NCBI RefSeq assembly: GCF_017104965.1
Contig: NZ_JAAGPR010000052.1
Span: forward strand, 1 to 43,793
Source: Paraburkholderia sp. Ac-20340
GTDB lineage: Bacteria > Pseudomonadota > Gammaproteobacteria > Burkholderiales > Burkholderiaceae
Length of the DNA stretch: 43,793 bases
Direction of reading: 5' to 3'
Positions 16,727 to 24,665 of the stretch are shown here, in pieces. Position 1 is the stretch's first letter. Every line of letters starts with the position of its first letter. The notes below the pieces were generated by a model. It made no database searches. It was not told the origin of the DNA and was given only the letters and a program-made list of their open reading frames with translations. Made by a program: the position numbers and the translations under genes.

Positions 16727-16743
16727 GCGCCGCCTCGCGGCGC
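16727..16743 (+). terminator. GC-rich hairpin after the CitE-like gene
   Basis: GCGCCGC-CTC-GCGGCGC forms a seven-base-pair stem with a three-base loop, 22 bases past the CitE-like stop. There is no T-run. It may end or attenuate the caiB-citE transcript before the permease gene. Confidence 0.4.
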
Positions 16744-16840
16744 CTGACTAAATTCCGAGGCAATACTGATTGTCCGAAAGGGCAGGGGCGTCTGTTGCCC
16801 GGAATGCACTACGAAGACATAAACTGGAGACAACTCTGCC

Positions 16841-18256
16841 ATGGAAAGCTCTCAAAAAGGGGCGACCGATGGGCTTCATCGCGGGCTCGGGAATCGCCAG
16901 ATTCAACTGATGTCGATCGGTGGAGCAATCGGTACTGGCCTGTTCATGGGCTCAGGGAAGACGATCAGTGTTTCGGGAACGTCGATCCTCCTCACGTACA
17001 TGACGATCGGATTCGTCCTGTTCCTCACGATGAGAGCGATGGGCGAGATTCTACTTTCGAACCTTAAGTTCAAATCGTTCTCGGACTTCTGTAGCTACTA
17101 TATCGGCCCGTGGGCGGGGTACTTCATCAGCTGGTCCTACTGGCTCACCTGGATTGTTGTTGCAGTGGCAGACTGTACAGTCATCGGGGGCTATCTTCGT
17201 TTCTGGTTTCCGACCTTGCCGCTTTGGATACCTGCGATAGCTGTTCTAACGACACTTCTGCTTCTAAATCTCGTCGCTGTCCAGATATTTGGTGAACTCG
17301 AATTTTGGTTCGCCTTGGTGAAGGTGGTTGCAATCGGTGCTCTTGTCGTCGTCGGGCTGTTGATGATTTTCGGCGGCTATATGTCACCCACTGGCGTTCG
17401 GGCTTCCTTCAGCCATCTTGTCGAACGTGGGGTCATGTTCCCGTTTGGCGTCTCCGGATTCTTTGCGGGCTTCCAGATTGCAATCTTTTCGTTCGGTGGT
17501 ATAGAACTCATCGGAACGACGGCCGCGGAGACTCGTGATCCCCATCGGAATCTGCCACGTGCAATCAATGCGGCGCCGGCACGCGTGCTCCTGTTTTACG
17601 TGCTGGCGCTCGCCTGCATCATCTCGGTTTCGTCGTGGCCGGAGATTGCGGCCAACAAAAGTCCGTTCGTCCAGCTGTTCGTGCTGGCCGGATTTCCTGC
17701 CGCAGCCGGCGCCATCAATTTTGTTGTCATCACGTCGGCTATGTCCGCGGCGAACAGCGGGGTATTCGCCACGAGTCGGATGTTGTTTGGCCTTGCATCG
17801 AGCGGACACGGCTCGAAATTCTTCCTGAAGCTCTCGCGCTCTGCTGTGCCTATGCGTGGTCTCCTGTTTTCGAGCGGCTGTATGTTCGCGGGCCTTTCGG
17901 TGCTGCATTTCATACCTGAAGTGATGGGCGCCTTCACAATTTTGACGACGGTGTCGGCAATCCTTTACATCTTCGTGTGGGGGATGATTCTCGTCGCGTA
18001 TCTGCGGTATCGCCGGCGCGACCCCGAACTTCACCGGAAGTCGGCCTATAAAATGCCTGGAGGGTGGTTGGCCGCCTGGGTGGGTCTCGCGTTCTTCATC
18101 GCGATGATTTGGCTTCTGGCGCTTCAACCTGACACCGCACAGGCGCTTCGCGTCATGCCGGCTTGGTTCCTGGGGCTCGCAGTCATGTACCGTGTCAGGA
18201 AAGCTCGACGGGGCAAGTCTTCGGCGAGCGCGAGCGCGCAGCTTAGTGTCGACTAG
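16841..18256 (+). CDS. CycA-like amino acid permease (D-serine/D-alanine/glycine transporter family)
   Basis: A 471-residue inner-membrane permease of the AAT branch of the APC superfamily. It matches Escherichia coli CycA in long blocks: LGNRQIQLMSIGGAIGTGLF, MRAMGEILLSNLKFKSFSDF, FGELEFWFALVKVVAI, GTTAAETRDPHRNLPRAINA, INFVVITSAMSAANSGVFAT and KSAYKMPGGWL. About twelve membrane segments are expected. CycA imports glycine, D-alanine, D-serine and related small amino acids by proton symport. Here the gene directly follows the mal-caiB-citE array on the same strand, so it probably brings in the amino acid that the array degrades. A weak GGAGA lies 11 bases before the ATG. Family is secure, substrate is inferred. 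Confidence 0.93.
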   Translation: MESSQKGATDGLHRGLGNRQIQLMSIGGAIGTGLFMGSGKTISVSGTSILLTYMTIGFVLFLTMRAMGEILLSNLKFKSFSDFCSYYIGPWAGYFISWSYWLTWIVVAVADCTVIGGYLRFWFPTLPLWIPAIAVLTTLLLLNLVAVQIFGELEFWFALVKVVAIGALVVVGLLMIFGGYMSPTGVRASFSHLVERGVMFPFGVSGFFAGFQIAIFSFGGIELIGTTAAETRDPHRNLPRAINAAPARVLLFYVLALACIISVSSWPEIAANKSPFVQLFVLAGFPAAAGAINFVVITSAMSAANSGVFATSRMLFGLASSGHGSKFFLKLSRSAVPMRGLLFSSGCMFAGLSVLHFIPEVMGAFTILTTVSAILYIFVWGMILVAYLRYRRRDPELHRKSAYKMPGGWLAAWVGLAFFIAMIWLLALQPDTAQALRVMPAWFLGLAVMYRVRKARRGKSSASASAQLSVD

Positions 18257-18466
18257 CCTTCAGTGCGGGCGCTGATCCATCATAGCCAAATGGACAAGGG
18301 CGCCGCGACCACCTCCCTTGGCGCCGCTCGGCCCCCGCTGCCGTCGAGTGTTCGAATTCTGCGAAGACACCTTGAGTTCTTTGTAACTTGCAAGGTTCGG
18401 ATTGGCAATAGAATGGAGTGGCGGCTTAAATCGCAAGTCGCCACCGAAAAGAACCACGGAGCACAC

Positions 18467-18805
18467 ATGTCCAAGATCTTCGCAAAGCGCATCGGATTCC
18501 TCCAGAAGCGCGCAGACCTCTCGTCCGAGCAATTTGCAGCACACTGGCGCGGCGTTCACGCCGTGCTTTGCCAACGCATCCCAGGGCTGAAGCGGTACGC
18601 GATCAATATCATCGACCGCGAAGCCAATCCGTCGGTGCCGTACGACGGTTTCTCCGAGCTTTGGTTCGATAGCAAGGAAGCTCATGACGCGGCCTTCTCT
18701 AGTCCCGAAGGTGTCGAACTGTTGGCGGACATCCCGAACTTCGTTGAGAAGTTGACCGGCGTGATGGTCATCGAGGAACGCTTCATCTGGCCGACGGGCG
18801 AATAA
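18467..18805 (+). CDS. EthD-domain protein
   Basis: A 112-residue dimeric alpha-beta-barrel protein of the EthD family (PF07110). Visible features are KRIGFLQKRADLSSEQFAAH, then HWRGVHAVLCQRIPGLKRYA, and a C-terminal VMVIEERFIW. The phenylalanine- and histidine-rich start (FxxHWRxxHA) is typical. EthD proteins accompany many catabolic operons, and their roles are mostly unclear; some relatives are dehydratases or isomerases. The ATG at 18467 has GGAG six bases upstream, and an in-frame upstream extension to 18263 has no support. It stands between the CycA-like permease and an MFS transporter. I give it no reaction. Confidence 0.85.
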   Translation: MSKIFAKRIGFLQKRADLSSEQFAAHWRGVHAVLCQRIPGLKRYAINIIDREANPSVPYDGFSELWFDSKEAHDAAFSSPEGVELLADIPNFVEKLTGVMVIEERFIWPTGE

Positions 18806-19052
18806 GCCCCAAAAGAATATTCAGCTCACTATCACGAGCGTCCATTCGTTGCCACTCGTGATAGCTGCGGCTAGGAGAAACCGGACGTGCCGGTCATGTG
18901 GTTGCTGGCTGCCGAGCCGACACGGCGAAGGCGCCCCCGCCCATGGCTGTGCCAGAGTCAGCGGAAACGCCCAGCGAATAGACCTCCTCGAAGAACTAAA
19001 GAAACGAGGCGCTGTGGTAAGAGCAAGGCAACGCGATTGCCTGGAGAGAGAC

Positions 19053-20369
19053 ATGACGGACGCGGCACCTATTACACCCTCGGCGACGCAGGAAAGCGGG
19101 TTCGAAGCACGAACGTACGCAAAGGCAGCATGGCGGATTGTCCCGCTCTTGTTTGTCTGCTACGTAGTCTCGTACCTGGACCGTGTCAACGTCGGCTTCG
19201 CGAAGCTGCAGATGCTCAGCGACCTGAAGTTCAGCGAGAGCGTCTACGGACTTGGGGCCGGTATATTCTTCCTCGGGTACTTCATCTTCGAGGTCCCAAG
19301 CAATCTCATACTGCACCGGGTCGGAGCACGTAAGTGGATTGCACGCATCATGATTACGTGGGGTGTTATCTCCGCTGCGATGTCATTTGTTACAACGCCC
19401 GGTGCTTTTTACGTAATGCGCTTGCTGCTGGGTATTGCTGAGGCGGGCTTTTTCCCGGGGATAATTCTCTACCTTACGTACTGGTTTCCGGACGAGCGTC
19501 GGGGAGCGATAACTGCGCTGTTCATGACCGGTATCCCGATTGCCGGGGTGGTGGGTGGGCCGCTCTCGGGCTGGATTCTCCAGTCTATGTCGGGCGCCAG
19601 GGGCTTGGCGGGTTGGCAGTGGCTGTTTGTCCTCGAAGGGATTCCTTCTGTCGTAATCGGATTCCTGGTCCTTGCGCTATTGGATGACCGCATCGCGGAC
19701 GCACGATGGCTCACCGCAGACGAAAAGGCATTGCTGCAGGAGCGAATTAGTGGCGACTCGTCCGACACGGGGAAGCACGAATCCGCACTTCACGCGTTTC
19801 GGAGCGGTCGCGTCTGGCTGCTCGCTCTCATCTACTTTTGCCTGATTATGGGCCTGTATGGCGTCAGCTTCTGGCTTCCATCCATCATCAAGTCGCTTGG
19901 CATCGATTCTTCCTCCAGCGTTGGCTTGATTTACGCGATTCCGTACGCCACGGGTACCGTGGCAATGATTCTCGTCGGTCGCAGCGCCGACGCGCGAAGA
20001 GAACGTCGCTGGCACATCGCCGTGCCTTGCTTGCTCGGGGCGGCGGGTCTTATTGCGAGTGTGGTATTCGGCTCCTCTGCGGTCGCCGCGATTGCGTCGC
20101 TGTGTCTGGCAACGATGGGCATTCTTTCCGCTATTCCGCTCTTCTGGAGTTGCCCGACAGCCTTCCTTGGAGGAGCGGCCGCGGCGGGCGGCCTGGCACT
20201 AATCAATTCGCTTGGAAACCTGGCTGGGTTCGTCAGCCCGTACATGGTGGGGTTCATCAAGGATGTCACGCGAAGCACCGATATTGGCATGTATGCACTG
20301 GCGGCGTTTCTGTGCGCGGCCGCAATCTTGGTCGTGACGGGTTTGCCGGCACGTCTCGTGAACAAATGA
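19053..20369 (+). CDS. MFS transporter, anion:cation symporter (phthalate permease-like) family
   Basis: A 438-residue major facilitator protein with about twelve membrane segments. AWRIVPLLFVCYVVSYLDRV followed by NVGFAKLQM near the N-terminus is the signature of the ACS family (glucarate, tartrate, phthalate, 4-hydroxyphenylacetate permeases). FFLGYFIFEVPSNLILHRVG, WGVISAAMSF and GIAEAGFFPGIILYLTYWFP follow in the expected order. The ATG at 19053 has a GGAGAGAG ribosome site. The next gene, an aldehyde dehydrogenase, starts 16 bases after the stop, so the two are co-transcribed. These permeases import organic acids by proton symport, so this one probably supplies a carboxylate to the dehydrogenases downstream, or to the mesaconate/citramalate steps upstream. 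Confidence 0.93.
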   Translation: MTDAAPITPSATQESGFEARTYAKAAWRIVPLLFVCYVVSYLDRVNVGFAKLQMLSDLKFSESVYGLGAGIFFLGYFIFEVPSNLILHRVGARKWIARIMITWGVISAAMSFVTTPGAFYVMRLLLGIAEAGFFPGIILYLTYWFPDERRGAITALFMTGIPIAGVVGGPLSGWILQSMSGARGLAGWQWLFVLEGIPSVVIGFLVLALLDDRIADARWLTADEKALLQERISGDSSDTGKHESALHAFRSGRVWLLALIYFCLIMGLYGVSFWLPSIIKSLGIDSSSSVGLIYAIPYATGTVAMILVGRSADARRERRWHIAVPCLLGAAGLIASVVFGSSAVAAIASLCLATMGILSAIPLFWSCPTAFLGGAAAAGGLALINSLGNLAGFVSPYMVGFIKDVTRSTDIGMYALAAFLCAAAILVVTGLPARLVNK

Positions 20370-20385
20370 TTTGAAGGTACTGAAA

Positions 20386-21789
20386 ATGAATTCGTCTCGA
20401 CTGGCAGGTCTACAGCCGCAGGGTGCTGCGGTTTCTCTCAATCCAACGACCGGTGAGGTGGTCGCGACTTTTCCATTTCAGAACGCGGACGAACTCAACC
20501 GGTCGCTTGAGCGCTCGTTCAATGGCTACCGGAAATGGGCGGAAACACCAGTAAGTGGCCGGCTTTCCGCCATCGCCGATATCGGGCGTGCGTTACGACG
20601 AGATAAGGACAGCCTTGCGCGGATGGCCGCAGTCGAAATGGGCAAGCCGGTTACACAGGCGCGTGCGGAAGTGGAGAAGTGCGCTGTGTTATGTGATTGG
20701 TATGCTGAGCACGGCGGGGCACTTCTCGCTGACGAGAAAACAAAGATTGGTGAAGACGCCTACGTGTCTTACCTTCCGATCGGCCCCATTTTGGCCGTGA
20801 TGCCATGGAATTTTCCGTACTGGCAAGTGATTCGCGGTGCGATCCCGATTCTTCTCGGTGGCAACGCGTATGTGCTGAAGCACGCTCCCAACGTAATGGG
20901 CTGCGCTTATTTGCTCGAACGGCTTCTGGCGGGCGTGGGTCTCCCCGATGGGGTTTTCACGGTCATCAACGTCACGAATGACCTCGTTTCACAGGCAATC
21001 GCGGACGCTCGCATTGCCGCAGTTACTGTCACAGGTAGCGTTCGTGCCGGTTCCGCTATCGCCGCACAGGCAGGAGCAGCGCTCAAGAAATCGGTGCTCG
21101 AGCTGGGTGGCTCCGACCCATTCATCGTGCTCGCAGACGCAGATATCGACAGGGCAGTTGAAGCTGCGACGGTGGGGCGGTTTCAGAATACCGGGCAAAT
21201 CTGCATCGCAGCGAAGCGAATCATTCTCGAGGAACCCATCGCACGCGCGTTCACCGAGCGGTTCGTTGCTGCAGTTGGCGCTCTGAAGATGGGTGACCCG
21301 CTCGACGAGGCAACCTACCTTGGCCCGATGGCTCGTTTCGATCTACGCGATGAACTGGCGCGTCAGGTGGAAATGACAGTCGAACAGGGGGCTAGCGTTC
21401 TGGCCGGCGGTGACAAAGTCCCCGGCGTCGGTAACTTCTACGCGCCGACGATACTGGCCAATGTGCGCCCGGGAATGACGGCATTCGAGCAGGAAACCTT
21501 TGGTCCCGTGGCGTCACTCATCGTGAGTCGGGACGCCGAGCATGCCATCGAACTTGCGAACCTCAGCGAATTCGGCCTGAGCGGGGCGCTCTGGACCGAG
21601 GACAAAGACAAGGCAAGGCAACTCGCACGACGCGTTGAAACAGGCGGAATGTTCATCAACGGGTACTCTGCGTCGGACCCTCGGGTGCCGATTGGTGGCG
21701 TAAAGAAGAGCGGGTACGGACGCGAGCTTTCGCACTTTGGTGTACATGAGTTTATGAACGCCCAAACCGTCTGGTTCGACCGAGCGTAG
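20386..21789 (+). CDS. NAD(P)-dependent aldehyde dehydrogenase, succinate-semialdehyde type (second copy)
   Basis: A 467-residue aldehyde dehydrogenase that resembles the Sad/YneI branch of succinate-semialdehyde dehydrogenases: short N-terminus, SLNPTTGEVVATFPF start, MPWNFPYWQVIRGAIPILLG (Asn142), catalytic Glu239 in VLELGGSDPFIV and Cys273 in NTGQICIAAKR, and a C-terminal GGVKKSGYGRELSHFGVHEF. It is not a close copy of the first aldehyde dehydrogenase in the window. The ATG at 20386 has GAAGG upstream. It follows an MFS gene by 16 bases and precedes a 3-hydroxyacid dehydrogenase, so it may oxidise a semialdehyde made by that enzyme. Confidence 0.93.
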   Translation: MNSSRLAGLQPQGAAVSLNPTTGEVVATFPFQNADELNRSLERSFNGYRKWAETPVSGRLSAIADIGRALRRDKDSLARMAAVEMGKPVTQARAEVEKCAVLCDWYAEHGGALLADEKTKIGEDAYVSYLPIGPILAVMPWNFPYWQVIRGAIPILLGGNAYVLKHAPNVMGCAYLLERLLAGVGLPDGVFTVINVTNDLVSQAIADARIAAVTVTGSVRAGSAIAAQAGAALKKSVLELGGSDPFIVLADADIDRAVEAATVGRFQNTGQICIAAKRIILEEPIARAFTERFVAAVGALKMGDPLDEATYLGPMARFDLRDELARQVEMTVEQGASVLAGGDKVPGVGNFYAPTILANVRPGMTAFEQETFGPVASLIVSRDAEHAIELANLSEFGLSGALWTEDKDKARQLARRVETGGMFINGYSASDPRVPIGGVKKSGYGRELSHFGVHEFMNAQTVWFDRA

Positions 21790-21900
21790 GGTCCGGGCGT
21801 CAGCGGGCAAGGCGTGGCTTGTCTCAGTTATACAAAGCGCAGCAAGCGTTGACGTTTGCTGTTCCAGCATCGAGAACACAGTTGAGTGAGGCGTAGAGTT

Positions 21901-22782
21901 ATGAAGGTTGGCATGGTTGGGATCGGTCTGATGGGGCATGGTATTGCCAGCAATATCGTCAAGCACGGGCACTCGATGGTTCTTTTTGAACATCCGGGTA
22001 ACCAGTCGCTGGATGTGCTCAAGCGAGCGGGGGCGCAGTCGACGGATAGTCTGAAAGAGCTTGCCCAACTGTCCGACGTCATCATCCTGTGCGTGACAGG
22101 AACCCCGGAAGTGGAGGATGTCCTGTTTCGTGATGACGGCCTGCTGGACGGCGTCAAGCCGGGGACAGTCATCGTGGACTGCTCTACCGCTATCCCGTCG
22201 TCAACGGAGCGAGTTGCTGTCGAGGTGACAAAGCGTGGAGCATCATTCCTTGATGCCCCGATGACGCGTACGCCAAAAGAAGCGGCGGAAGGGCGACTCA
22301 ATCTTACGGTTGGAGGCGACAAAGAATTGTTCGAGTCGGTGAAGCCGCTGCTGCAGTGTTACGCCGAAAACATCGTCTATGCTGGTCCGGTCGGTTCCGG
22401 ACATCGTCTCAAGCTACTCCATAACTTCGTCTCGCTCGGCTTCTCGGCTGTTCTCGCGGAAGCCGCCGCATGTGCGTCGCGCGCGAACATTTCGGCCGAC
22501 GTTTTCCTTGAAGTTGTTGGCAAAGGCGGTGGCGACAGCGTTGTCCTTAACCGCTTCAAGCCCTATCTTGAGTCCGGCGACGGTACAGGCTTCCGGTTCT
22601 ATCTCACGAATGCGCTGAAGGACATGAACTACTACACGGCGATGGCCGAGGAGTCGGGTTCTGTCCACGATACCGCGGAAAGTATCCGCCGCACATTCGA
22701 AAAGGGGACGCAGGTTGGAACGCCCCAGGCAACCGTGCTTGAACTCGTGGATATCCTCTCGAAAGGATACGGTTCAAACTGA
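21901..22782 (+). CDS. 3-hydroxyisobutyrate dehydrogenase-family oxidoreductase
   Basis: A 293-residue beta-hydroxyacid dehydrogenase. MKVGMVGIGLMGHGIASNIV at the start is the Rossmann NAD(P) motif, VDCSTAIPSSTERVA follows, and the catalytic-lysine region is SGHRLKLLHNFVSLG. One motif is unusual: the family consensus DAPVSGG..GA..G reads DAPMTRTPKEAAEG, so the glycine pair that shapes the substrate carboxylate pocket is replaced by Arg-Thr. This suggests a non-standard substrate. The start at ATG 21901 is preferred to a GTG 15 bases earlier. It is the last gene of the 13-kb plus-strand array and is followed at once by a hairpin. Together with the preceding dehydrogenase it could take a 3-hydroxyacid to a semialdehyde and then to an acid. 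Confidence 0.9.
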   Translation: MKVGMVGIGLMGHGIASNIVKHGHSMVLFEHPGNQSLDVLKRAGAQSTDSLKELAQLSDVIILCVTGTPEVEDVLFRDDGLLDGVKPGTVIVDCSTAIPSSTERVAVEVTKRGASFLDAPMTRTPKEAAEGRLNLTVGGDKELFESVKPLLQCYAENIVYAGPVGSGHRLKLLHNFVSLGFSAVLAEAAACASRANISADVFLEVVGKGGGDSVVLNRFKPYLESGDGTGFRFYLTNALKDMNYYTAMAEESGSVHDTAESIRRTFEKGTQVGTPQATVLELVDILSKGYGSN

Positions 22783-22784
22783 TT

Positions 22785-22809
22785 CAAGCCGCCGCACTCA
22801 GGCGGCTTG
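22785..22809 (+). terminator. Hairpin ending the plus-strand catabolic array
   Basis: CAAGCCGCC (22785-22793) pairs perfectly with GGCGGCTTG (22801-22809) around the loop GCACTCA, starting three bases after the stop of the 3-hydroxyisobutyrate-dehydrogenase-like gene. There is no T-run, but the position and nine-base-pair GC-rich stem fit a transcript end. Confidence 0.5.
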
Positions 22810-22874
22810 GATGACCGGTGCGGACCGATTGAACGCCGACCCGTAAGGAATCTGAGCCGTCTGAACCCTCTGAC

Positions 22875-22906
22875 CCCTCGCCGGGAACCTGGTTCGGAGG
22901 CGAGGG
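22875..22906 (-). terminator. Hairpin downstream of the HAD hydrolase gene
   Basis: CCCTCGCC (22875-22882) pairs with GGCGAGGG (22899-22906), and the loop carries a second dyad, GAACC-T-GGTTC. It is 24 bases past the HAD stop on the minus strand. No T-run follows. Together with the hairpin at 22785-22809 it may form a two-sided end between converging transcripts. Confidence 0.4.
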
Positions 22907-22930
22907 CAAATATCCCCAGCGGGTGCGCCG

Positions 22931-23650
22931 TCAGAATGTGTCGGGTCCTCCGAGGGCACGACACAGCATCGACAAATTATTAATGACCAGATGCGGCGCG
23001 CGTGCACTTGTCGGAGACGGTGCATTAAATATGTGGTCCTCCCGCTGCAGCCATGCTGCCTGGAGGCCGGCGTTTAAGGCTCCTACAACATCCAGGTCGT
23101 AGTCGTCGCCAACGTGCAGCATCTCGGCCGCCGATACATCTGCCGCGCGTGCTGCCGCATGAAATATCCCAGCGGCAGGCTTCGCGATTCCTAGCGAACT
23201 CGCGCTCAAAGCAAGTCGGAAGAATTCGCTTCCGCCCGTCATGCGTAGGTCAGCGTTGCCGTTGGTTACGGCAATCAAGGGAAACCGGGGGCTGAGCCAT
23301 TGGAGGGCTGGCATAACGTCGTCGTAGAACTCAACCTCGTGCCGCGCATCGACGAAGACTCCATATGCCTGCTCGGTCAGCGAAGCATCTTCGCCTGACA
23401 TTTCCAGGGCCAGTCGAATCGAGCCGATTCTCAAGACCCGGAAGTCGCCAGCAAGGTCTGGGTGTGAGTGCTCGTAGTGATCTCTCAAATGGCCAAGTGC
23501 TGCAGGCGTTGGCAACACAGTCGCGACTCTCGGCGCGTGCTCAAGGAGCCAGGAATGCAGTGTCGCCTGCGCCCGCTCAACGACAGTTCTGAAGGACCAC
23601 AGGGTGTCGTCAAGGTCGAACGAGATAGCGGACACTCCGATCAAATACAT
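22931..23650 (-). CDS. HAD-superfamily hydrolase
   Basis: A 239-residue haloacid-dehalogenase superfamily phosphatase. Motif I is ISFDLDDTLWS near residue 9-19 (nucleophile and acid/base Asp), motif II is LIAVTNGNAD, motif III the lysine in LGIAKPAAGIFHAA, and motif IV is LHVGDDYDLDVVGALNAG. A helical cap domain lies between motifs I and II, as in the HAD-IA group (YjjG/phosphoglycolate phosphatase-like). The natural substrate is not readable; small sugar or organic phosphates are usual. The start could be ATG 23650 or a GTG five codons later. It is in line with the two minus-strand genes that follow upstream, but about 290 bases separate it from the next, so it may be transcribed alone. Confidence 0.88.
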   Translation of the reverse strand: MYLIGVSAISFDLDDTLWSFRTVVERAQATLHSWLLEHAPRVATVLPTPAALGHLRDHYEHSHPDLAGDFRVLRIGSIRLALEMSGEDASLTEQAYGVFVDARHEVEFYDDVMPALQWLSPRFPLIAVTNGNADLRMTGGSEFFRLALSASSLGIAKPAAGIFHAAARAADVSAAEMLHVGDDYDLDVVGALNAGLQAAWLQREDHIFNAPSPTSARAPHLVINNLSMLCRALGGPDTF

Positions 23651-23936
23651 ACGAAGGATCCGAACGTTTGTATCAACCTCTGCATTTGCAATCTCGCAAG
23701 CAAGCTACTGGGAGGTCCATTCTATGCGAAACATGACGGGGCGCTATCACTTCACATCGACGACAAAGGCTCGCTAGTTGAACAATCCTCTCGATAGCGT
23801 CGTGTGGTTCTGGCTCAGCAAGCCGTATGGATGATGCCGTGTTTGGTTTCGAGAGTCGTCGCTGAGGGTGAAGCGGAGTGATGTATACGATGTAGCGGCC
23901 GTGCCGTGCGATCGGCAGATTGACTAGCGCGGCGCA
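23651..23936. other. Spacer upstream of the HAD gene
   Basis: 286 bases with no recognisable gene or RNA. Short frames on both strands match no family. It should hold the HAD promoter if that gene is transcribed alone. I see no strong hairpin or operator. Confidence 0.35.
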
Positions 23937-24566
23937 TCACGCGGCATGCTCTCCCTCGGTGCCAACAGGTAGCCGCCACTCGCTACCCGTACCAGCGTCG
24001 GGTACGCTATTTGCCGGGAGCGAAGTCAAGTTTGAACTGTGAACGACCCTGCGCGGACAGACCGGTACCCGTGTGCTTTCGCTCAGCGGCGAGCCCGTCT
24101 GCAGATGGACAATCAGGTCAAAAGAAGTCGACCGCCTGGAAAGCATGAGGGCCGTTGCTGTGCCGCCAAACGCGCGTGTTGTGTGCCAGCACCATGGGCG
24201 AATGCAGATTCCCATTCCTACTGGAATCTCGAATGCCCTAAGTGAATTCATGTTTGGATGCCCTGTGGGCTCCGAAGCCGCGACGATCTGGATCAGCGGC
24301 GCTGTCAGCGGTACGATCGCCTGTTGCGTCAAGTGCCGCGCCTCGAGTTGTTGGACCAGATCGCTTGGGTCACCAAACCAGGTCCACAGAATCTCCGTTT
24401 CATTTGCCATGCCGGCGTCGAAGAGATGTTCACGCCATATCGACAGCGATTGACTTTGGAAATACGGATCTTCACCCGACGTTGTGGATTGCTTTCCGAG
24501 CACCCAGCCATAGGGAGCGAAAGCTTCCGGCGTTAGCGGTTCGACATAAAGCAGAGGAATGGACAT
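23937..24566 (-). CDS. Ureidoglycolate lyase-family protein (AllA-like)
   Basis: A 209-residue protein of the ureidoglycolate lyase family (PF04115), a cupin-fold enzyme that splits ureidoglycolate into glyoxylate and urea. EPLTPEAFAPYGWVLGK near the N-terminus and NSLRAFEIPVGMGICIRPWC followed by WHTTRAF match AllA's start and its STLRAF...NYHRNVWHHP block. The usual start would be ATG 24566; no good ribosome site is seen there, and an upstream TTG at 24617 is possible. Oddity: AllA is about 160 residues, while here nearly 50 residues after TGSPLSEST look unlike the family, which suggests a frameshift or read-through of the old stop. No other allantoin or purine genes are nearby, so the role may differ from purine breakdown. 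Confidence 0.75.
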   Translation of the reverse strand: MSIPLLYVEPLTPEAFAPYGWVLGKQSTTSGEDPYFQSQSLSIWREHLFDAGMANETEILWTWFGDPSDLVQQLEARHLTQQAIVPLTAPLIQIVAASEPTGHPNMNSLRAFEIPVGMGICIRPWCWHTTRAFGGTATALMLSRRSTSFDLIVHLQTGSPLSESTRVPVCPRRVVHSSNLTSLPANSVPDAGTGSEWRLPVGTEGEHAA

Positions 24567-24621
24567 TGTAGGGATCGCGAGGCTGCATTCGACGGGCGTC
24601 GATTTCCTGTGGACCAACGAT

Positions 24622-24661
24622 GGCCGGGCGACTCCGAAGTCTTTTCGAGAGTTGCCCGGCC
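24622..24661 (-). terminator. Long hairpin just after the substrate-binding protein gene
   Basis: GGCCGGGCGACTC (24622-24634) pairs with GAGTTGCCCGGCC (24649-24661), 13 pairs with one G-T pair and a 14-base loop. It starts four bases after the stop of the ABC substrate-binding protein on the minus strand. No T-run follows. It likely lowers or ends expression between this gene and the AllA-like gene, or protects the upstream mRNA. Confidence 0.55.
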
Positions 24662-24665
24662 GCGC

